From assembly GCF_000298315.2 (NCBI RefSeq), contig NZ_AEYE02000030.1, forward strand, positions 1-48,061: 48,061 nucleotides of DNA, written 5' to 3'. The notes beneath the pieces are model-generated. The model did not search any database and had not been told where the DNA came from. It was given only the letters and a program-made list of their open reading frames with translations. The stretch's first letter is position 1. Each line of letters starts with the position of its first letter. This DNA comes from Rhizobium grahamii CCGE 502 (GTDB lineage Bacteria; Pseudomonadota; Alphaproteobacteria; Rhizobiales; Rhizobiaceae). A program made the position numbers and the translations under genes. This document shows positions 45,350-48,061 of the stretch, piece by piece.

Positions 45350-47803
45350 TCATGTACCACGCGGCTTCGCCCGTGTCGTCGGCATGGCCTCTTCCGGTCG
45401 TTCGGGCCAGGGATGCTTGGGATAGCGGCCGCGCATCTCGGCCCGAACATCTTTCCAAGATCCCGCCCAGAATCCGGGCAGATCACGCGTCGTCTGGATC
45501 GGCCGATGCGCCGGCGAGGTCAGCTCGAGAAGCAGCGGTAGCCGCCCGCCGCCGATCGCCGGATGCTGCTTAAGACCAAACAGCTCCTGCACACGGATTG
45601 TCAGAGCAGGCTCCTCGCCGTCATATTGGATCGGATGCCGCTGTCCGGTCGGCGCTTCGAAATGTGTCGGGGCGAGGCGGGAAAGATCGCGCTGCAGGTC
45701 GTGCGGGATCAGCGCCAACAACCCGTTCGAAAGACCGGATGAGGAAATGTCGGAAATCCCTCGGGCATCCATCTGGTAGGGAATGAACCACTCGTCCAGC
45801 CGCGCAAGCAGTGCCGCGTCGCTCACATCAGGCCAAGGATCGCCGATGCTGCGATGAAGAAAGCCGATGCGTTCGCGAAGCTGGATGGCTTCCTTGGAAA
45901 ATGGCAGCAGTTCCAGCCCCAGCTCGCGCACGCCTTCCGCCAGCGCGCGGCTGACGGCTTCACCGGCCGGACGCGGCAGCGGCGTCTCGTCGAAGACAAT
46001 GGCGCCGAGCCGTGTCGCTCGCCTGGCTCTCACCTGCCGGCTCTGCCGGTCGAAGAAGATCTGATCGCCGGTCGAAATGGCGTCGGGCAGGTCCTCCTCG
46101 ATGTCGGCGCGTGAGATCTCGGCTGCCGACAGAACGCGCCCTTGCGCGGCCCGACCCGTCAAATCTGCGATGACGAGCATCGGGCTGCCGGCGAGCCGTT
46201 CGGTCTCCGGCAGTTCGGCGCCGCGCCCGTTCGCCATCAGGAAGCGGCCTCTGCCGCCGCGCTGCAGTGCGATGCGGTCCGGAAAGGCGTGCAGCAACAG
46301 CCGTCCCGTCTGGCTCGGTTCCGTTGCTTTGGCGACATCGAGACCCTTGGCCAATCGAGCCGCTAGCTGACGCGCGCCTTCGACGCGATCGCCACGCTCC
46401 GAGCGAAAGCGCCGCATCCGCTCTTCGAGGTCTATACTGGGGCCTCCGAGCCCCTGTTCGGTCAGCAGCACCGCAAGCTCCGCTGCATCTCTTGCATGCC
46501 CCGTCTCGCCTGCCGAAATCACCATGGCGGCCAGACGCGGTGGCAGGGCAAGATCGCGCATCATCTTTCCGCGCCGCGTCAATGCACCTTCCTTGTCGAG
46601 TGCACCGAGCTGAAATAGCAGCGTGCGTGCTTCGGAAAGCGTCGTCTCCGGCGGCTGATCGACGAAGGAGAGCGAACGCGTGTCGTGAACGCCCCAATGC
46701 GCCAAGTCGAGGACAAGCCCGGAGAGATCGCTGGAGAGTATTTGTGGCGGTGTAAATGCCGGCAGTGCGGCAGTCTGTCCCTGGTGCCACAGGCGGATGG
46801 CGATACCCGGCTCGGTTCGCCCGGCGCGCCCGGCGCGCTGGTCCGCCGAGGCGCGCGACACGCGCACCGTCTCTAGCCGTGTGATGCTGGTCGACGCCTC
46901 GAACACCGGTAGCCGCTGCAGACCGCTGTCGATAACAATCCGCACACCGTCGATGGTGATTGATGTCTCGGCGATCGAGGTGGCGAGCACGATCTTGCGC
47001 GTTCCTGGCTCGGCCGGCCGGATCGCCGCGTCCTGTTCCCGCTGTGTGAGATTGCCGTAGAGCGGAGCGATCAGTGTCTGTGACCCGAAGCGCCCTTCGA
47101 GCCGCTCGGCGGTGCGCGCGATTTCTGCTTGGCCGGGCAGGAAGGCAAGGATCGATCCGCCTTCGCTGGCGTGCGCGTTGGTGACGGCGCGCGCCATCGT
47201 TTCTTCGATGCGCTCGCCTGCAGGTCGATCCTGATAGCGGATATCGATCGGAAAGCTGCGCCCCATGCTTTCGACGAGCGGAGGTTGGTCCAGGAGTGTC
47301 ATGATGCGCGCGACGTCGAGCGTCGCTGACATCACCAGCACGCGCAGGTCTTCGCGCAAAGCGGATTGTACGTCCAGCGCCAGCGCCAGTCCGAAGTCGG
47401 CGTCGAGCGAACGCTCGTGGAACTCATCGAAGATCACCGTCGACACGCCCGACAGTTCCGGATCGTCGAGGATCATGCGTGCGAACACGCCTTCCGTGAC
47501 CACCTCGATGCGGGTCTTGCCCGATATTCTGGTGTCGAGGCGCATGCGATAGCCGACGGTCTCACCTACGGCCTCACCGAGCAACGATGCCATACGGCCT
47601 GCCGCCGCCCTGGCAGCTAGACGCCGCGGCTCGAGAAGCACGATCTTGCCATCGCCACGCCAATCCTGATCAAGCAGATAAAGGGGAACAAGCGTAGTCT
47701 TGCCGGCGCCGGGAGGGGCAGACAGCACCGCGCGGCGCTGTGCGGCGAGCGCCGCGCCGATATCCGGGAGAACGTCTGAGATCGGAAGGTCCGGAAAAGT
47801 CAT
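45350..47803 (-). CDS. hrpB: ATP-dependent helicase HrpB
   Basis: HrpB is a DExH-box helicase of the DEAH/RHA group with an unclear role in RNA metabolism. The 817-residue protein has Walker A APPGAGKTT (29-37), the DEFH box at 126-129 (VIFDEFHERSLDADF), SATLD as motif III, QRAGRAGRTEPG as motif VI, and the HrpB-specific C-terminal domain ending with PKHPWPERPEEA. I chose ATG 47803; an in-frame GTG three codons upstream (47812) is the alternative. It precedes actS by 28 bases, so it may share a transcript with the redox sensor. Confidence 0.93.
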   Translation of the reverse strand: MTFPDLPISDVLPDIGAALAAQRRAVLSAPPGAGKTTLVPLYLLDQDWRGDGKIVLLEPRRLAARAAAGRMASLLGEAVGETVGYRMRLDTRISGKTRIEVVTEGVFARMILDDPELSGVSTVIFDEFHERSLDADFGLALALDVQSALREDLRVLVMSATLDVARIMTLLDQPPLVESMGRSFPIDIRYQDRPAGERIEETMARAVTNAHASEGGSILAFLPGQAEIARTAERLEGRFGSQTLIAPLYGNLTQREQDAAIRPAEPGTRKIVLATSIAETSITIDGVRIVIDSGLQRLPVFEASTSITRLETVRVSRASADQRAGRAGRTEPGIAIRLWHQGQTAALPAFTPPQILSSDLSGLVLDLAHWGVHDTRSLSFVDQPPETTLSEARTLLFQLGALDKEGALTRRGKMMRDLALPPRLAAMVISAGETGHARDAAELAVLLTEQGLGGPSIDLEERMRRFRSERGDRVEGARQLAARLAKGLDVAKATEPSQTGRLLLHAFPDRIALQRGGRGRFLMANGRGAELPETERLAGSPMLVIADLTGRAAQGRVLSAAEISRADIEEDLPDAISTGDQIFFDRQSRQVRARRATRLGAIVFDETPLPRPAGEAVSRALAEGVRELGLELLPFSKEAIQLRERIGFLHRSIGDPWPDVSDAALLARLDEWFIPYQMDARGISDISSSGLSNGLLALIPHDLQRDLSRLAPTHFEAPTGQRHPIQYDGEEPALTIRVQELFGLKQHPAIGGGRLPLLLELTSPAHRPIQTTRDLPGFWAGSWKDVRAEMRGRYPKHPWPERPEEAMPTTRAKPRGT

Positions 47804-47963
47804 GCGGGTCACGTGCGCGTCTTCATCTCATAAGCGTGGGAGGGGCGCATTTCGTCAGGATCGGCATGCGGTTATTCCCCGGGTTGCATCGCTTGTGAAC
47901 CTACTGACACCGCGCCTTTGCGCAAGTCGTCTCTCTTCAGGGCTCACCACAGAGGTAAGAGAG

Positions 47964-48061
47964 ATGGATTCTGCAGCTGAAAATGGAAACCGCGCCAAAA
48001 GCACAGCTGGGAGTCGCCGTTCCGGTGCCGTGAGAATGGCCAAAACCGCACCTCCAGAAAA
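47964..48061 (+). CDS. Partial gene at the right edge, unrecognised
   Basis: An open frame starts at ATG 47964 and runs to the end of the window without a stop. AGAGGTAAGAGAG lies directly upstream as a plausible ribosome-binding site. The 32 visible residues (MDSAAENGNRAKSTAG and on) are polar and rich in Ala, Ser, Arg and Lys, with no motif and no signal peptide. It would be divergent from hrpB across 160 bases. I do not recognise it. Confidence 0.45.
   Translation, partial: MDSAAENGNRAKSTAGSRRSGAVRMAKTAPPE

Noticed and set aside
47855-48043. 62-codon minus-strand frame at the right edge.
   Set aside because: No ribosome-binding site or motif was seen, and it overlaps the better-supported rightward start at 47964.
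1-48061. Mobile elements, CRISPR arrays, prophage, toxin-antitoxin or defence genes, tRNA and rRNA.
   Set aside because: I saw no repeats, integrase, transposase, spacer pattern or RNA gene. All intact genes belong to core chromosomal families.

Overview
The window is chromosomal DNA from an alphaproteobacterium of the family Rhizobiaceae, most likely the Ensifer/Sinorhizobium or Rhizobium/Agrobacterium branch. Four things point there. The order chvI-chvG-hprK-manX-ptsH is present next to ahcY and pckA. The redox pair ActS/ActR is present. Several families typical of the order occur (DUF1402, DUF2628, DUF2852 and a short HprK). The AccD lacks most of its zinc-ribbon cysteines, which is unusual compared with enterobacterial AccD. 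The DNA is GC-rich and tightly packed, and nearly every stretch is a complete, uninterrupted gene. I see no insertion sequence, prophage, CRISPR array, tRNA or rRNA, so this looks like conserved core chromosome rather than an accessory island.

Layout, left to right. 0.3-4 kb (+): a fumarylacetoacetate-hydrolase-family enzyme, an intracellular PHB depolymerase (phaZ), a small DUF2852 membrane protein and a YgjP-like zinc metallopeptidase. 4-9.1 kb (+): trpF-trpB-trpA-accD-folC, the end of tryptophan synthesis joined to fatty-acid and folate genes, closed by a two-way terminator. 9.2-21.1 kb (-): one apparent transcription unit, divL - tsaE/amgK fusion - murU-like nucleotidyltransferase - addB - addA - trxA. 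21.3-26.8 kb (-): ahcY, then the ChvI/ChvG two-component system with HprK, an EIIA and HPr. 27.1-29.9 kb (+): pckA, arfB, alkB. 29.9-34.6 kb (-): hisB-DUF2628-hisH-hisA-hisF-hisE-coaA. 34.7-37.1 kb (+): hslV, an AAC(6')-like acetyltransferase, hslU. 37.2-41.9 kb (+): a DUF1402 secreted protein, a cytochrome P450 and malate synthase G. 42-42.7 kb (-): an L,D-transpeptidase lipoprotein. 42.9-43.4 kb (+): mmcB. 43.4-47.8 kb (-): hrpB-actS-actR. A gene starting at 47964 runs off the right edge.

Working together: the trp and his genes supply amino acids; pckA, glcB and phaZ handle carbon from C4 acids, acetyl-CoA units and stored polyester. ChvG/ChvI and ActS/ActR are global sensors of envelope or acid stress and of redox state, and the HprK/HPr/EIIA branch looks regulatory because no sugar permease is encoded nearby. 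The divL operon joins a cell-cycle pseudokinase-like protein to cell-wall recycling, tRNA t6A modification, double-strand-break repair and thioredoxin.

I did not find a clearly new defence or mobile system. The strongest leads are the DivL-type kinase with Tyr630 in place of the phospho-accepting His, the TsaE-AmgK fusion beside a MurU-like gene, the AAC(6')-like gene wedged between hslV and hslU, and a perfect palindrome upstream of ahcY.
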